Shown: positions 22,155-33,065 of the stretch, piece by piece
Position numbering within the stretch: position 1 is the stretch's first letter
Layout of the letters: every line of letters starts with the position of its first letter
Source of the DNA: Paguma larvata
Lineage: Eukaryota; Chordata; Mammalia; Carnivora; Viverridae
Direction: 5' to 3'
DNA: 64,000 nucleotides
Assembly: GCA_030068075.1 (NCBI GenBank)
Contig: CM057833.1
Span: 48,689,587 to 48,753,586, forward strand
Translations under genes and position numbers: made by a program
Notes under the pieces: model-generated
Told to the model about the DNA's origin: nothing
Databases searched by the model: none
The model's input: the letters and a program-made list of their open reading frames with translations, nothing else

Positions 22155-22862
22155 GAGTCAGACAGATACTATCGTCAACCATCTGATGCATGAGATGTAT
22201 ATGTAAACTTGAAGACAAAGTTTGCCTAGGTAACTGTGTGGTGAGGCGGAGTATGGGTCGGGCGGGGGAGGTGGTACTTGAGCCAGGGCGCAAAGAAGAG
22301 AGGAGATCTGGATTCCAGATAAAAGGCCAAACAGCCCCGCAGGGCGCAGGGCGTGTGGGCGTACTGCAGGAATGTTGGCTGTTTGTAATGGGAGCGGAGG
22401 ATGTGTGAAGAGGAGTAGTGGAGAAAAGGAGGTGAGGTTGTGTTGGGGCCAGATCAAAGCTTTGAGCAGAGAGAAGGACTTCAGACTTTATTTGTGAGTA
22501 ACAGGAAGCACATCTAACGTTTTTCACATAGAGGACTAATATAATCAAAACGTTCAGGGGCACCTGGGTGGCTCAGTCAGTAAAGTGTCCGACTCTGGAT
22601 TTCAACTCAGGTCATGATCTCTCCGTTCATAAGATAGAGCCCCACCTGGGGCTCTGTGCTGACAGCTCAGAGCCTGCTTTGGATTCTCTCTCTTCCTTTC
22701 TCTCTGCCCCTCCACCGCTTGCAGATGCGTTCATTCTCTAAATAAATAAATAAACAAACAGACAAATAAATAAATAAAATGCTCTGGGGAGATGAATCTG
22801 GTAACTGAATGAGAACAGATTGCAGAGAACAGGCAGCTGGAGAGGAAGACATGTCGTAACAC
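22155..22862 (+). repeat. ancient dispersed repeat X, interrupted by a SINE
   Basis: GGGGCCAGATCAAAGCTTTG, AGAAGGACTTCAGACTTTAT, ACATAGAGGACTAATATAATC, then after the SINE GGAGATGAATCTGGTAAC. This is the middle of repeat X. GC-rich patches make short frames in it look gene-like. Confidence 0.5.
22557..22778 (+). mobile_element. CAN-type SINE nested in repeat X
   Basis: Head GGGGCACCTGGGTGGCTCAG, AGATAGAGCCCC in the B-box region, long AAATAAATAAACAAACAGAC tail. Only a weak TSD is visible. Confidence 0.92.
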
Positions 22863-22994
22863 TACTGCCGTACATCTTACTGTTAAAAAAAAATTTAGCT
22901 ATTTCTGTTCTTATTAGTAGCAACCAATAAGTGCATAATTGTTGTGAGTCAAAGTTAAACACGGTATATAGGACCTTACTTGGCCTTCACCTAC

Positions 22995-23110
22995 CGTCGA
23001 CTGAGGTTTGCCCACTTTACAGATATGGACATGGTCTTAGCTTGGACCGGAAGTGGCGGAGTCGGGATCTGGCCACCTAAACCTCTGCTCCTAACTGCTC
23101 TGTGTGCTGG
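22995..23110 (-). repeat. MIR fragment
   Basis: TTTGCCCACTTTACAGATATGG, then GGAGTCGGGATCTGG and CTAACTGCTCTGTGTGC, the complement of the MIR core and 5' part. Confidence 0.6.
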
Positions 23111-24277
23111 CTGCACAGTTGGGACTCTTAACCTTTTGACCAAAGCACACTGTTCTCCTTTCTAAGGCAGGCAGTAAACCGAGGCAGCCCAGACCCCCTG
23201 CTGAGAATGGGAAGACCTGGGACAAACAGCCTCAGGAAATCTGTTTCTCCTTGGCAGTCGGAGCTGACTGCAGGAAGAAAGGGATGTTTCTCTGAGCTAA
23301 TTTTACGGGTGTGGGGAGCAGGCCATGTGCCTTATTACAAATACACCTACACACTAGATTCTCCTTTGGAGTTAAATCACTTCTTCCCAGGGGGGTGGTA
23401 AATGAGAGCAGAAACAGGGCCCGAGTTGGGGTGTCTGAAGCAAAGACAGAACTTCTTACGTGAGGCCTCTCCTGCCTGACGAGGTAGCAAGCAGAAAGGT
23501 ATCAAGTGGGGGATTGAAAGGCTGTGACTCAGAAATTCCTTGTTTACTTGGCTCCTGAACAGATCGCTAACCGGATCCAGGTGTGTGCTCTGGTTTTGTT
23601 TTAGAGCCTCTTGGCCACAGGCAGGGAAAGAGAGGGAAGGTGTTGACCATATCTGTAGGCAGAGTGGGTGGCGGCGCTAGAACTGGTGGAGGTGTCGACA
23701 GAGGCTTGGCCATACATGCCAGCTGGCACCGGCGGCCATGGGGGGCTTTTGCTGAGCCTGCAACTAGAGGGTCTTTGGTGACCGAGGGTATGAAAGAAGA
23801 TTCATTACAAGGAGCTAGAGAAGTAAGGAACAAAATGGAGGCCACCACAAGTCACCAAGGACTGGTAGGTGGAGTATGCACTCGTGAGAGCCTTCTTGAA
23901 GACTTCTAGGACTTTCTGAAAGGAATTAAAATGGTAGAAATTCCAGCCGAGCAGGCAGGGAAAGAATCAGAGAGACTCTGAAGGTGTGCGATGGCCATCC
24001 CTGTGCTTCTGAATGATTCCCTTTCAGGTTAACTTTAAACGACTTTGGAAAGTGTGTGATCTACAATTTAAGGTCAGAGGGGCCAGGATTCCAGGGGTCC
24101 ATCTGTTCTCTCTAAAATCCCACAGCTTTAAAGAAACATAAATTCTTAATACAATCTCAGATTTTGACATTCTAATAGGTAGATTTAAAAAAAACAATCA
24201 GGATACAGCCTCTTCTCTAGACTTGATCTCTTCGAGTGAGGGATTGTATCTGTAGCACTCAACTCAGGAAGTGCTCA
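23111..24277. other. unassigned DNA, L2-like trace at the end
   Basis: No gene recognised. The frame 23583-23909 (108 codons, Gly/Arg-rich) lies in moderately GC-rich DNA and has no known motif. The last 60 bases (GAGTGAGGGATTGTATCTGT, CAGGAAGTGCTCAAG) look like an L2 3' end. Confidence 0.4.
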
Positions 24278-24290
24278 AGATGTATCTGCT

Positions 24291-24522
24291 AAGGGGCGCC
24301 TGGGTGGCTCAGTTGGTTAAGCGGCCGACTTCGGCTCAGGTCATGATCTCACGGTCTGTGAATTCGAGCCCCACGTCAGGCTCTGTGCTGACGGCTCAGA
24401 GCCTGGAGCCTGCTTCAGATTCTGTGTCTCCCTTTCTCTCTCTCTGCCTTTCCCCTGCTCATACTCTGTCTCTATGTCTCTCAAAAATAAATAAACATAA
24501 AAAATTTAAAAAAAAAAAAAAA
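24291..24522 (+). mobile_element. CAN-type SINE
   Basis: TSD AGATGTATCTGCT (24278-24290) and AGAAGTATCTGCT (24523-24535). Long A-tail of at least 16 A. Confidence 0.95.
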
Positions 24523-24588
24523 AGAAGTATCTGCTGAGTTTAACTCAGTATAACATTCTCCCAAAACATTAAGAGTAGTCACTAAGTG

Positions 24589-24820
24589 GGGGCGCCTGGG
24601 TGGCTCAGTCAGTTAAAAGTCCAGCTTCAGCTCAGGTCATGATCTCATGATCTCATGGTTGGTGAGTTCAAGTTCCGTTTTGGGCTCCGGGCTGACAGCT
24701 CAGAGCCTGGAGCCTGCTACAAATTCTGTGTCTCTCTCTCTCTCTACCCCTTGCCTGCTCACACTCTGTCTCTCTCTCTCTGTCTCTCAAAAATAAATAA
24801 ACATTAAAAGTTTTTTTTAA
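24589..24820 (+). mobile_element. CAN-type SINE with 10-bp internal duplication
   Basis: Near-consensus head. ATGATCTC is repeated in tandem after the A box (24640-24655), so this copy is slightly longer. TSD-like flanks AGAGTAGTCACTAAGTG and AGGACTATTCACTAAATG. Confidence 0.94.
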
Positions 24821-24838
24821 AAGGACTATTCACTAAAT

Positions 24839-25672
24839 GCGTTAATGTAATTTTTAAATCCAAATTGTATTTTCACCTAAAAAAAAAAAAAAGCCTAACC
24901 TTATGCATCAATATGCCTGTTTTCACAAAGCCTTTGCCCACAGTCTGTGAGTTGTCCTAATACTAAGACCAAATGCCAAAAAGCAAATGTTTTCTCCTTG
25001 AGAAAATCTGGAAGAGGCGATTATACGAAAACACACTCCTCAGAAGGTCTGTTTCACTGTCTCTGCTTGTGTCCGTGGCATAATTAGGCCTCTTCAGACC
25101 AATGTCCTGAGAAAAGACTGAAAACCAGAAATCAAAGTTCTGATTGCCGTGGCCTCTCCAATGTGTTGCCCTACATGGGATATTCCTCATGAAAATGACG
25201 ATCGAGATTCAAAGCACAGCTACCGGGCCTTCACACAACTGAAAATGTCCGTGGTCACTTCACACACACCCCCCCACACACACACTTCAAACGAGCTTGC
25301 TCGAATCCAATGTGGTGGACAATTTAGTACTTAACCTTGAAGTATCAGGTGGGATGAGAACTTTCATCAGGCAGCCAGTGACCCTAACTAGGTTAGCACC
25401 CTCAGAGGAAACAGATAGCCTAGGGTAGGTAGCCTACACACCACTTACCCATTACAAATAATTATGCCAATGGACCTCGACACAGAAAACCTTGAGCTGG
25501 AAGGGTTTCAGCCCTGACTTGATGGAGCATTTCAGCATCTCCTTCCTGCTACTTATCAATCCAGAACTCTCCCCATCAGCGGGGTATCTGAGCAGCTGAT
25601 GAAGACCCTGCCTTTCAGAGACTATGTCTATGCACTAAAGTCCTTCCCCCTAACGAGTTTCCAGTAGGGACG
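24839..25672. other. unassigned DNA
   Basis: No gene or named repeat recognised. A short CA/C tract lies at 25259-25285. Confidence 0.45.
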
Positions 25673-26062
25673 ATGCCCTGTTGTTTACGTTTCTCTGGTC
25701 TTTTCTTGCAGTTTCTGAGGAGCAGCAGTTGTGGCAGCCACCTGAGCATCAAAGAGGCAATTAATTGGAACAGATTTAATAAATGTACTGGAGAAGGAAG
25801 CAGTATGTTTATGGACGACAGTACTTTCATGGTCATGCATAACGGACCGGGCACTTTTCCACCCACCTGCTTATGCTACCACGGTGAACACAAAATTTAC
25901 ATACCTGGAAGAAAACAGTATTTTCTGAAACCCTTAATAATAACTGCAGAAAATGTGTCTATTATGAGTAAACATCTCCATGGCTTGACTTTGCACCATT
26001 CTATTTTGGTTAAAAATATCTACAATGTTACTCCTTACCTTCCTTCTAAAATACCCTGGTAG
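25673..26062 (+). CDS. unassigned 129-codon frame with a splice-acceptor-like start region (doubtful)
   Basis: A long frame outside transposons; its last few codons run into the left TSD of the next SINE. A good splice-acceptor-like tract, TTTCTCTGGTCTTTTCTTGC followed by AG (25690-25711), lies just inside it. The reading therefore could be an internal exon starting at 25712 rather than a complete protein. The product is not recognised: mixed composition, no signal peptide, no membrane helix. An AATAAA (25769 region) lies within. It may well be chance. Confidence 0.15.
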   Translation: MPCCLRFSGLFLQFLRSSSCGSHLSIKEAINWNRFNKCTGEGSSMFMDDSTFMVMHNGPGTFPPTCLCYHGEHKIYIPGRKQYFLKPLIITAENVSIMSKHLHGLTLHHSILVKNIYNVTPYLPSKIPW

Positions 26063-26282
26063 GGAGGCCCCTGGGTGACTTAGGCCGTTAAGCATCAGAC
26101 TCTTGGTTTCAGCTCAGGTCATGATGTCACAGTTCATAAGTTCAAGCCCCATGCTGGGCTCTGGTTGGGCTCTGCACTGACAGTGCAGAGCCTGCTTGGG
26201 ATTCTTTCTCTCTCCTTTTTTGCCCCTCCCGCTCTCTCTCAGAATAAATAAACTTTTAAAAAATAAAAAAAAAATTTAATAA
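26063..26282 (+). mobile_element. CAN-type SINE
   Basis: Head GGAGGCCCCTGGGTGACTTAG. An extra GGGCTCTGGTTGGGCTCTG gives a small internal duplication. Worn TSD TAAAATACCCTGGTAG versus TAAAATACAGTGGTGG. Confidence 0.92.
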
Positions 26283-26298
26283 TAAAATACAGTGGTGG

Positions 26299-26569
26299 TA
26301 ACTGAAATGACTGAAACAGCCCTTCTTCAAACAAGAATCCGGGTTTTATAAAATAGCAGTGAGAAATCCCTCCATTTGAGGGTGCAGGCAATGTTGAAAG
26401 TTCTTAGAATAAAACAACTCTAGAACAGAAACCCCAACAACCGGGTTGTTTAACGGAGGGATGACTTTCAGAATGAGGGGGGCGATAGTCCTTGTCTCCT
26501 CAAGGCTTGACACACCACATAATAAACATTTTTTATTCAGTACTTACTGCCATAGTATAAAGTATGGAT
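26299..26569. other. unassigned DNA
   Basis: No gene or repeat recognised between two SINEs. Confidence 0.4.
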
Positions 26570-26586
26570 AATAATAGACACGTGAT

Positions 26587-26780
26587 GGGGCCCCTGGGTG
26601 GCTCAGTCAGTTAAGCGTCTGACTCTTGATCTCAGCTCAGGGCATGATCTCACGGTTTGTGAGTTCAAGCCCCACCTTGGGCTCTGCGCTGGCAGCGTAG
26701 AGCCTGCTTGGGACTCCCCCCACTCTGCCCCTCCCCTGCTTTCACTCTCTCTTTCTCAAAATTAATAAACTTAAAAAAAT
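26587..26780 (+). mobile_element. CAN-type SINE
   Basis: Head GGGGCCCCTGGGTGGCTCAG with TCTGACTCTTGATCTCAGC, a shorter CT region and AATTAATAAACTT tail. Flanks AATAGACACGTGAT and AATAGGCATGTGAA suggest a worn TSD. Confidence 0.93.
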
Positions 26781-26819
26781 AAGAATAGGCATGTGAAATT
26801 GGTAAGCATTCTTGAAATG

Positions 26820-27010
26820 AAGGCAAATGACAGTAGCTAACACTCATGGAGTCCTTACTAAGGGGTGGGCACTGCACTTGGCACTGTATTTAATCTTCAT
26901 AACAGCCCTGTGAGGGCATTACTATCATCATCTCCATTTTACAAATAAAGACACTCAGGGTTGTGCAGATGGCAAGTGGAGGAACTGGAACACACAGGTT
27001 CTGTCAGACT
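26820..27010 (-). repeat. MIR, reverse orientation
   Basis: CAGCCCTGTGAGGGCATTAC, CATCTCCATTTTACAAATAA and CACACAGGTTCTGTCAGACT are the complement of MIR. Confidence 0.85.
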
Positions 27011-27389
27011 CGGATGGACCCTCAGAGTAGGCAGTGGGTGGATTTTCAGTTCATCTTGCTGGAGATGGCTGGTGATTAAGGCAAGGAAGCCATTGCCGCG
27101 GAGTGTGCATTAGTCTTGTTTCACCAGTTAGAACACACATCCCGTGAGGACAAGAACGGTATTGATTATTCATGTATTGACTTCTCAGGGCACATTATAG
27201 GCCTTTCTTACCATGTTGGCTGAGTAAAATAACTAATTCCCAAATGTTTCGAAGACCAATAGACCCATCAGATTATTGAGAATGTGGGGGGAAAAGGACA
27301 CCCGGGAAAGGAATTGTTCCTGTCATTTTAAAGGACATTTTGGCAATTATTATCAAAGTGTGAAATGTGTGAACTCCTTGACCAAAGTT
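27011..27389. other. unassigned DNA, possible L2 trace
   Basis: CACATCCCGTGAGGACAAGA (27135 region) is reminiscent of an L2 3' end. Nothing else recognised. Confidence 0.35.
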
Positions 27390-28240
27390 ATACATCTAGA
27401 AATCTATCCAATCTATTCCACAGAAAAACTGATAAATATACCCAAAGATTTTACACATGTGTATGCATATACATTCAACAATGTACACATACACAAAGAT
27501 ATTTGTGACTGTGTAAACACAAAGACATAGATAAACTTATGTGCAAAGACATATATACATACATACACACACAAATACGTGTAGTGTGTGTATATTCGTT
27601 ATGATTCTGTTTGTATTGGCGAAATGAAATAGAGACAACCTAAATGTCCATCAAAAGGGGAATGTTTTTTTAAAATTATGTTAGAACCATATAATGCAAT
27701 ACTACGTAGCCATTAAAATACTGGAGCAAATGTATTAGGGTAACAATTCTTTCCTGTATAGATCTATAGAAACAGCAATTTTGGGGCGCCTGGGTGGCTC
27801 AGTTGGTTAAGCGGCCGACTTCGGCTCAGGTCATGATCTCACTGTCTGTGAGTTCGAGCCCCACGTCAGGCTCTGTGCTCATGGCTCATCAGAGCCTGGA
27901 GCCTGCTTCGGATTCTGTGTCTCCCTCTCTCTCTGCCCTTCCCCTGCTCACACTCTGTCTCTATGTCTCTCAAAATAAATAAACGTTAAAAAAAATTAAA
28001 AAAAAGAAACAGCAATTTTATACAGTTCAAATTAATGTATGTATAGATGTGAAAATTTTATACGTATATTGGTAATTGGAAAAAGCAAGTTATGGAACAG
28101 TACATGCAGATGCTAAAAATGTAAGAAATAAAAATGTAAAAAATAAATGAGAAAGATACTCGCCAAAGACGTAATATGGTTATTTCTGGGCCTTTTATAA
28201 GGATAATTTTTTAATAATTTCTTTTTAAAATTTGTTTCTT
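27390..28240 (+). mobile_element. old L1 (L1M-type) 3' region, interrupted
   Basis: AGACAACCTAAATGTCCATC, then GAACCATATAATGCAATACT and CGTAGCCATTAAAATA match the end of L1 ORF2 in a worn form. It contains a CA-rich tract (27540-27590) and a young SINE (27783-28004), after which the L1 text resumes. Confidence 0.65.
27783..28004 (+). mobile_element. CAN-type SINE, young-looking
   Basis: Perfect 15-bp TSD AGAAACAGCAATTTT at 27768-27782 and 28005-28019. Near-consensus head GGGGCGCCTGGGTGGCTCAG. Carries a small ATC insertion (GGCTCATCAGAGCC). Confidence 0.97.
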
Positions 28241-28879
28241 ACAACTGATTCCAAAGTACTTCTATAATATTTTTTCCTCATCAACAAATTCCAGACACCC
28301 GGGCGCTCCATTGACACAGATGAAGAGAGTAATGAAGAATTAGCCTTAATTATTCAGGCTAAGAAACCCAGATTATTATGAGAACAAGGGTAAAAGGCAG
28401 AACTTTGTCTTGGATTATCTCAAGACAATCGTCTGAAAACTTCCTGCTTACTTTTCCTGTTTGAACCTGGCTTTTCAGATTAATGTGAAGTGATCTGTTT
28501 CTCTGTGATTCAGAACCTCACAGAACTTGGCAGGCAAAGACATACAAAGAAAGGAAGAAAAGGAAAGGGGAAAGTGGGGGATGAAAGAAGATGGGCGGAA
28601 CTTGAGAAGGCTTAATAAAGTAATAGAACACACCCCAGACCCTCAGGGAACAAAAGAACAAGGCTGGTGGGAGACAACAGATGTTCTCCTTCCCAAACCA
28701 TGAAAGCACCACACTCTACACCCAAACTCCTCCTCACTCCAAGGAGTGGCTAATACCACTTACTGGAATATCTGTACAACAAAGGAATTGTTTTTCTGAT
28801 GATGGGTGTTAAAAGAAAAATCGCATCGCCAGGTACTGTGAAGAGTAAGTTATCCAAATTGTCAGTTTTCTGGATTCTT
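28241..28879. other. unassigned DNA
   Basis: No gene or named repeat recognised; GA-rich 28540-28610. Confidence 0.4.
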
Positions 28880-29400
28880 ATTTCTCTAACTCGACTTTAT
28901 GGAGGTAGAGTTTACATATAGGAAAAGGCATTCCTTTTAGTTGTACACACCCATGACTTTTCACAAAGCCATAGACTTATGCAACCACCGCCATAATCAC
29001 TTCCATGGATTCGATCATCCAAAAACGTTTCTTTGGGCCAATCAGATCCCGCTCTTACCCCTCTCCCCAACCACTGATCTGCCTTCTACTGTAGATTACA
29101 TCGGTCTCTTCCAACGATTCGTATAAACAGAATCACACAGCCCACACACCGTTTTGTGTATTTGTCTTTCACTCCGCATAATGTTTTTGAGACTCATCAT
29201 GTTGCGGTGTGCATTCATAGTTTATTCCTTCTTATTGCTGAGTAGTATTCCACTGTATGGCTACACTAAACCCACAGTTTATCCATTCATCTATTAGAGG
29301 ACATTTTGGTTGCTTCTAATCTGTGGCTGTTATAAATAGAGCTGCGGCGAACATTAGTTTGACTCTTATTTTTGGAGTGAAATTCAAACCTGTCCATTTG
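28880..29400 (-). mobile_element. old L1 (L1M-type), reverse orientation
   Basis: CACAAAGCCATAGACTTATG, TAAACAGAATCACACAGCCC, GAGTAGTATTCCACTGTATG, CAGTTTATCCATTCATCTAT and GGTTGCTTCTAATCTGTGGC are the complement of a worn L1 ORF2 end and 3' UTR. Confidence 0.75.
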
Positions 29401-29429
29401 GTTGAGACGTGGAGATGGGAGATGAGGCT

Positions 29430-29610
29430 AAAATGGTTTCAACATCTACTAGGTACTTATCAAATATTCATAAACTGGGAGGTAGACATTATTCTTATTT
29501 TACCAATGAGAACATAGAGGCACCAAGAAGTTAAAGAACTTGCCCAATGTCACAAAGGTAACAAGTAGCAAATCATTTCAATATCAACACAGGCCCATCT
29601 GACCCCTGTT
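29430..29610 (-). repeat. MIR, reverse orientation
   Basis: TATTTTACCAATGAGAACAT, AAGAACTTGCCCAATGTCAC and CAGGCCCATCTGACCCCTG follow MIR in complement. Confidence 0.82.
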
Positions 29611-30229
29611 TGACATTCTGCAACTCTGCTTGTGGTTGCTGCATTTCTGGCCGCCTTAGTAAAGAAAGAGATTCAAAGGCAGAAGTGTTTTGAGTAGAGC
29701 TAATATGTTGACACACAGATGGGGGAAGCCAAAATGGAAGGTGGCAGTGACTGGGCAGAGGAGGAAAGAGAAAGGGAATAGGAGAAGATAAAAGAAGAGA
29801 GAGAGAGAGGCATTTTCTCCATCTCTAAAGAAAGCACCACAAGAGGGATTCTAAAAGTCCAGCAGGGAGGTGGAAATGGCTCAAGGCCTGAAATACTTCT
29901 GCTCACTATCGAAGGCAAAGTTTCATCCACCCGTGGCAGCCCCTCCCACCCCACCCCCACCAGGGCCCTCTGCCATGAAGCTCACAGAGGGCTGGAAGGG
30001 GGAATGGGAGCATCTTCCAGTAAGGCAGTGTTTCTGGTTTGCATGGCGCGGATGCCACTCACATCAGTGTGAAGTCAAGAAAGAATCCTTGCTTGGGGTT
30101 AGAGAACCTGAAAATAAATAAATTGATTCACCGACACAGTTTGCAAGCTATAGAAAATTGAATGATTTGGCTCAAAATTAATTGAATGCCTACAGAAGGA
30201 AAAAAAAAAGAGGCAAAGGGATAAAGAAG
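29611..30229. other. unassigned DNA
   Basis: No gene recognised. A purine-rich tract lies at 29740-29815 and a CCACCC-rich tract at 29930-29970. Confidence 0.4.
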
Positions 30230-30545
30230 AAAATGAAAATGTATTGTCCTCAGTATGTGTCAAGTGGTGAGCCGAGAGCTCGGCCTGTATTGTATTCCTC
30301 TTCATAGCCCTACGAAGTATGTACTATTTTTATTTCCATTTCACATAGGAGGAAATTGTGCCTCAACGAAGTTCACAGCAGTAGAAAAGCAGGAATAGCA
30401 GTGAGAAGCTCATTATAGCAGGTCAAATGAGAGACCATAGTGGCTCAGACAATAGTGGGGACTATGAAATGAAACCTGCCCAGAGTCACACAGTCAACGA
30501 CAGAGTCAGGACTCCCAACTAACCAACCACTTCTCTATCCTGTTC
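30230..30545 (-). repeat. MIR interrupted by a ~90-bp foreign segment
   Basis: The MIR complement reads ATTTCCATTTCACATAGGAGG to GAAGTTCACAGCAG, breaks, then resumes at CCTGCCCAGAGTCACACAGT. The intervening 30384-30474 is not MIR but a near-copy of 31839-31934. Confidence 0.8.
30384..30474. repeat. duplicated segment, copy A (inside MIR)
   Basis: Sixty-five bases (30387-30451) are identical to 31846-31910. The 3' edge differs at four positions plus one gap, and copy B has one extra AAGC near the 5' edge. Direct orientation, about 1.45 kb from its partner. Confidence 0.95.
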
Positions 30546-30554
30546 CCAGGGACT

Positions 30555-30718
30555 ATATACCCGCTGGGCAACAAAAATGTGCAAAACGGAATCCAGTCCT
30601 TTGAAGAGCTCATGGCTAAACACTGGATTATACTTTCGCTTTGGGCAAGCGACCTAATGTTTCTGATAAAAATGGGAATTAATAACCTCTCTCTTACCCT
30701 CATCACAAGGTTCATTTA
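30555..30718 (+). repeat. MIR fragment
   Basis: CTTTGGGCAAGCGACCTAAT, ATAAAAATGGGAATTAATAA and CTCATCACAAGGTT follow the MIR core in forward orientation. The preceding part is weak. Confidence 0.6.
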
Positions 30719-30878
30719 TTTATTGCACAGATTCTTACTCAACATTTATTATGCATCAGTCATAAAATTCCCTCGTGGAGTTTATATTCTAGAAAGAAGG
30801 CAATAACCATGTATAAAATAGATATATAAGTAAAGAGAGCAAAAGAGAGAAAGAGGGAGAGGGAGGCAGGGAGAAAAT

Positions 30879-31321
30879 GTATTAGTCAGGTTTCTCCAGA
30901 GAACTGAACCCATAAGAGATATATACAGATTTAATTATTAAGAAGATCAGTTTGATTATAAGGAATTGGTTCATGCAATTATGGAGGCTAAGTCCAATAA
31001 TCTGCTGTCTACATGCTACAGATGCAGGAAATCCAGGGAGTAGCCCTGAGAATCAGAGAGCCAGCAGTGTAACTCTCAGTTGAGGGTAGGTGAAGACTGA
31101 TGTCTGTAGCTCAAGCAAATTCCTTCGTTCTGTCTTTTTCTTCTCTTCAGGCCCTCATCGGATTGGATGAGGCCCACCCACAGTGAGTGGGGCAACGTGC
31201 TTTACTGGATCCTGATTCAAAGGCTAATCTCATCTAGAAATACCATCACAGACACACCGAGAAGCAATGTTGAATCTGGGCACCTTGTATCCCAGGAAAG
31301 TTGACACATAAAATTAATCAC
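30879..31321 (-). mobile_element. ERVL/MaLR-type solo LTR nested in repeat X
   Basis: Begins TGTATTAGTCAGGTTTCTCC and ends TTGACACATAAAATTAATCA, the complement of an LTR with TG..CA-like ends. ATTGGATGAGGCCCACCCAC (31160 region) is the best-kept internal text. No internal retroviral sequence is attached, so it is a solo LTR. Confidence 0.75.
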
Positions 31322-31838
31322 TGAAGGAAAGAAAGAAGGAAGGAAGACGGAAGATATTTTGGACAGCAATAAGTGACATGAGAAAAGGGAAATTAAGTAA
31401 TGGGGTAAGGGATTTTAGATTGAGAGGTAATCGTTACTTTACAAAAGGTGGTGAGAGATGTTCTCTGTAAGGTGAGGACATCGAACTGAGACCCGATTAA
31501 TGAAAAGGATCTAGCCACGAGTAAGTTCAAGGACAGTGAGTTCCAGGGGAAGGGAACAGCAAGCTCAAAGACTGTCAGTCAGACAAGGTCACGGCACGTT
31601 TGAGGAACAGAAGGAAGCCATGGTTGGTAAAACATGACAATCAAGGAGAATAAGATGTAAAATCAGAGAGGCAAGAAGGGTGGTACCAGCTCACGGAGGA
31701 TCGAAATTTGGATTTTACTATAATTGTAATGAGAAGTCAAGGGAAGATTTTTGAGTCAGGAAGCGACACGACATTATTTCCATCTCTTACAGACCAGCCT
31801 GGCTGCTCAGTGGGGAATGGGTTTGGGGAGCACTCAAG

Positions 31839-31934
31839 GAAAAGCAAGCAGGAATAGCAGTGAGAAGCTCATTATAGCAGGTCAAATGAGAGACCATAGT
31901 GGCTCAGACAGTGGTGGGGATGATGAAATGGAAA
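31839..31934. repeat. duplicated segment, copy B (inside repeat X)
   Basis: The likely source of the segment at 30384-30474, because here it is continuous with repeat X on both sides (CCTGGCTGCTCAGTGG before; GTATAGCCCATAGGACTTGC after). Confidence 0.93.
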
Positions 31935-32041
31935 CTAGTTGTTGGATTCAGGAGTTACTTTGGAAGTATAGCCCATAGGACTTGCTGATGAATTGAGAAA
32001 TCCGGGGTGACTTTTAGGATTTTGGTTTAGACAAGTGTTTG

Positions 32042-32425
32042 CATGGTGGAATCCTTAGCTGAGAATCGGAAAAAAAACAAAAACAAAAACAAAAACATGT
32101 GGTTAATTTTAGACTGGAAAAGCATTTACAAGCTACAAAGTGCCCTCCAAAAGCAAAGTGCCACTGGAGACAGAAACCACAAGTCCCACAGCTGCAAGGA
32201 ACTGAATTCCACTAACAACTTCAATGAGCGTGCAAGTAGATTCTTCCCCGTTGGGCCTCCAGATGAGAATGTAGCCCTGGATGACATCTTGATTGCAGTC
32301 TTGTGTGATTCTGAGCAAGGGACCCAGCCACCCCATGCATGTACTCCATACCCACATAGACTGGGACGTAACAAAAGGGCGTGGTTTCAAGTGACTAGGT
32401 TTGTTACACAGCAGTAGAAAATGAG
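32042..32425 (+). mobile_element. MLT1-type LTR (MaLR)
   Basis: GCTGCAAGGAACTGAATTCC, CTCCAGATGAGAATGTAGCC, GATGACATCTTGATTGCAGT and the 3' end TTTGTTACACAGCAGTAGAAAA follow the 3' half of MLT1 LTRs. A (CAAAAA)n tract lies at 32070-32095. The 124-codon frame over it is fortuitous. Confidence 0.78.
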
Positions 32426-32914
32426 TACAGGTAAACAGTAAATCACTAAGTAGCAGAAAGCCCCTGAAGTGCTTTTGATACAAACCTAAAAAGATAGGGA
32501 CCCATTTGGTCCCCACTGGGCCCAGCCACACCTAGGTCTCCGCTCCCGGGCCGTGAGCATCTTCTCCTTCAGGGAAAGGAGATTCGATGATAATATGACA
32601 ACTTCGTCATTCTCTCTTCCTCGCCTGCCACAGCAGTCCCAAATGCTAAGTCACTCTCTTCTCTTTGCTCAGCCACCACATTTGGTTTTGCTCAACTTGT
32701 AGAAAGGTATTTAACTCAGGAAAAGTCGTGTCTATAAGGCTGGGATCTCTTCTGCTAAGGAGGAGCTCTTTTAAAACCAAGATCTCAGCTCCCACCCGCT
32801 CCTTGAAATCTTTCCAGACCGTAGGACCCCAGGGTCCTATGCATGCAGTTAATTCTCCCAACAGGTGTGTGAATCGGCCATGGCTTCCCACTTGAATATC
32901 TCCAAGGAGGAAGT
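32426..32914. other. unassigned DNA
   Basis: No gene recognised. Frames on both strands (up to 132 codons, partly over the LTR) have no recognisable motif. Confidence 0.4.
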
Positions 32915-33065
32915 GTGGAGACAGGTAGACCTGACTCTAAATTCTGACTTTGTTTCTACTACCCGTGCACCGCGGACAAGTTTCGGAAGCTCCCTGAGCC
33001 TCAGCTTCTTCATCTGTAAATTTGGGACAGGAATACCTGTACAGAGTAGTTTTGATTGACCCAAT
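32915..33065 (+). repeat. MIR
   Basis: CAGGTAGACCTGACTCTAAAT, AGCTCCCTGAGCCTCAGCTTC and TCATCTGTAAATTTGGGACAG give the MIR core in forward orientation. Confidence 0.85.

Larger units (their letters stand above)
30719..32000 (+). repeat. ancient dispersed repeat X, interrupted by an LTR
   Basis: TGGAGTTTATATTCTAGAAA before the LTR; GGTGGTGAGAGATGTTCTCT, GTTCCAGGGGAAGGGAACAGC, AGGCAAGAAGGGTGGTACC, GTCAGGAAGCGACACGAC, CCTGGCTGCTCAGTGGGGA and GCCCATAGGACTTGCTGATG after it. This is the longest copy in the window and contains copy B of the duplicated segment. Confidence 0.6.

Noticed and set aside
32043..32531. 124- and 132-codon frames
   Set aside because: They lie mainly over the MLT1 LTR and adjacent unassigned DNA, on opposite strands, with no motif.
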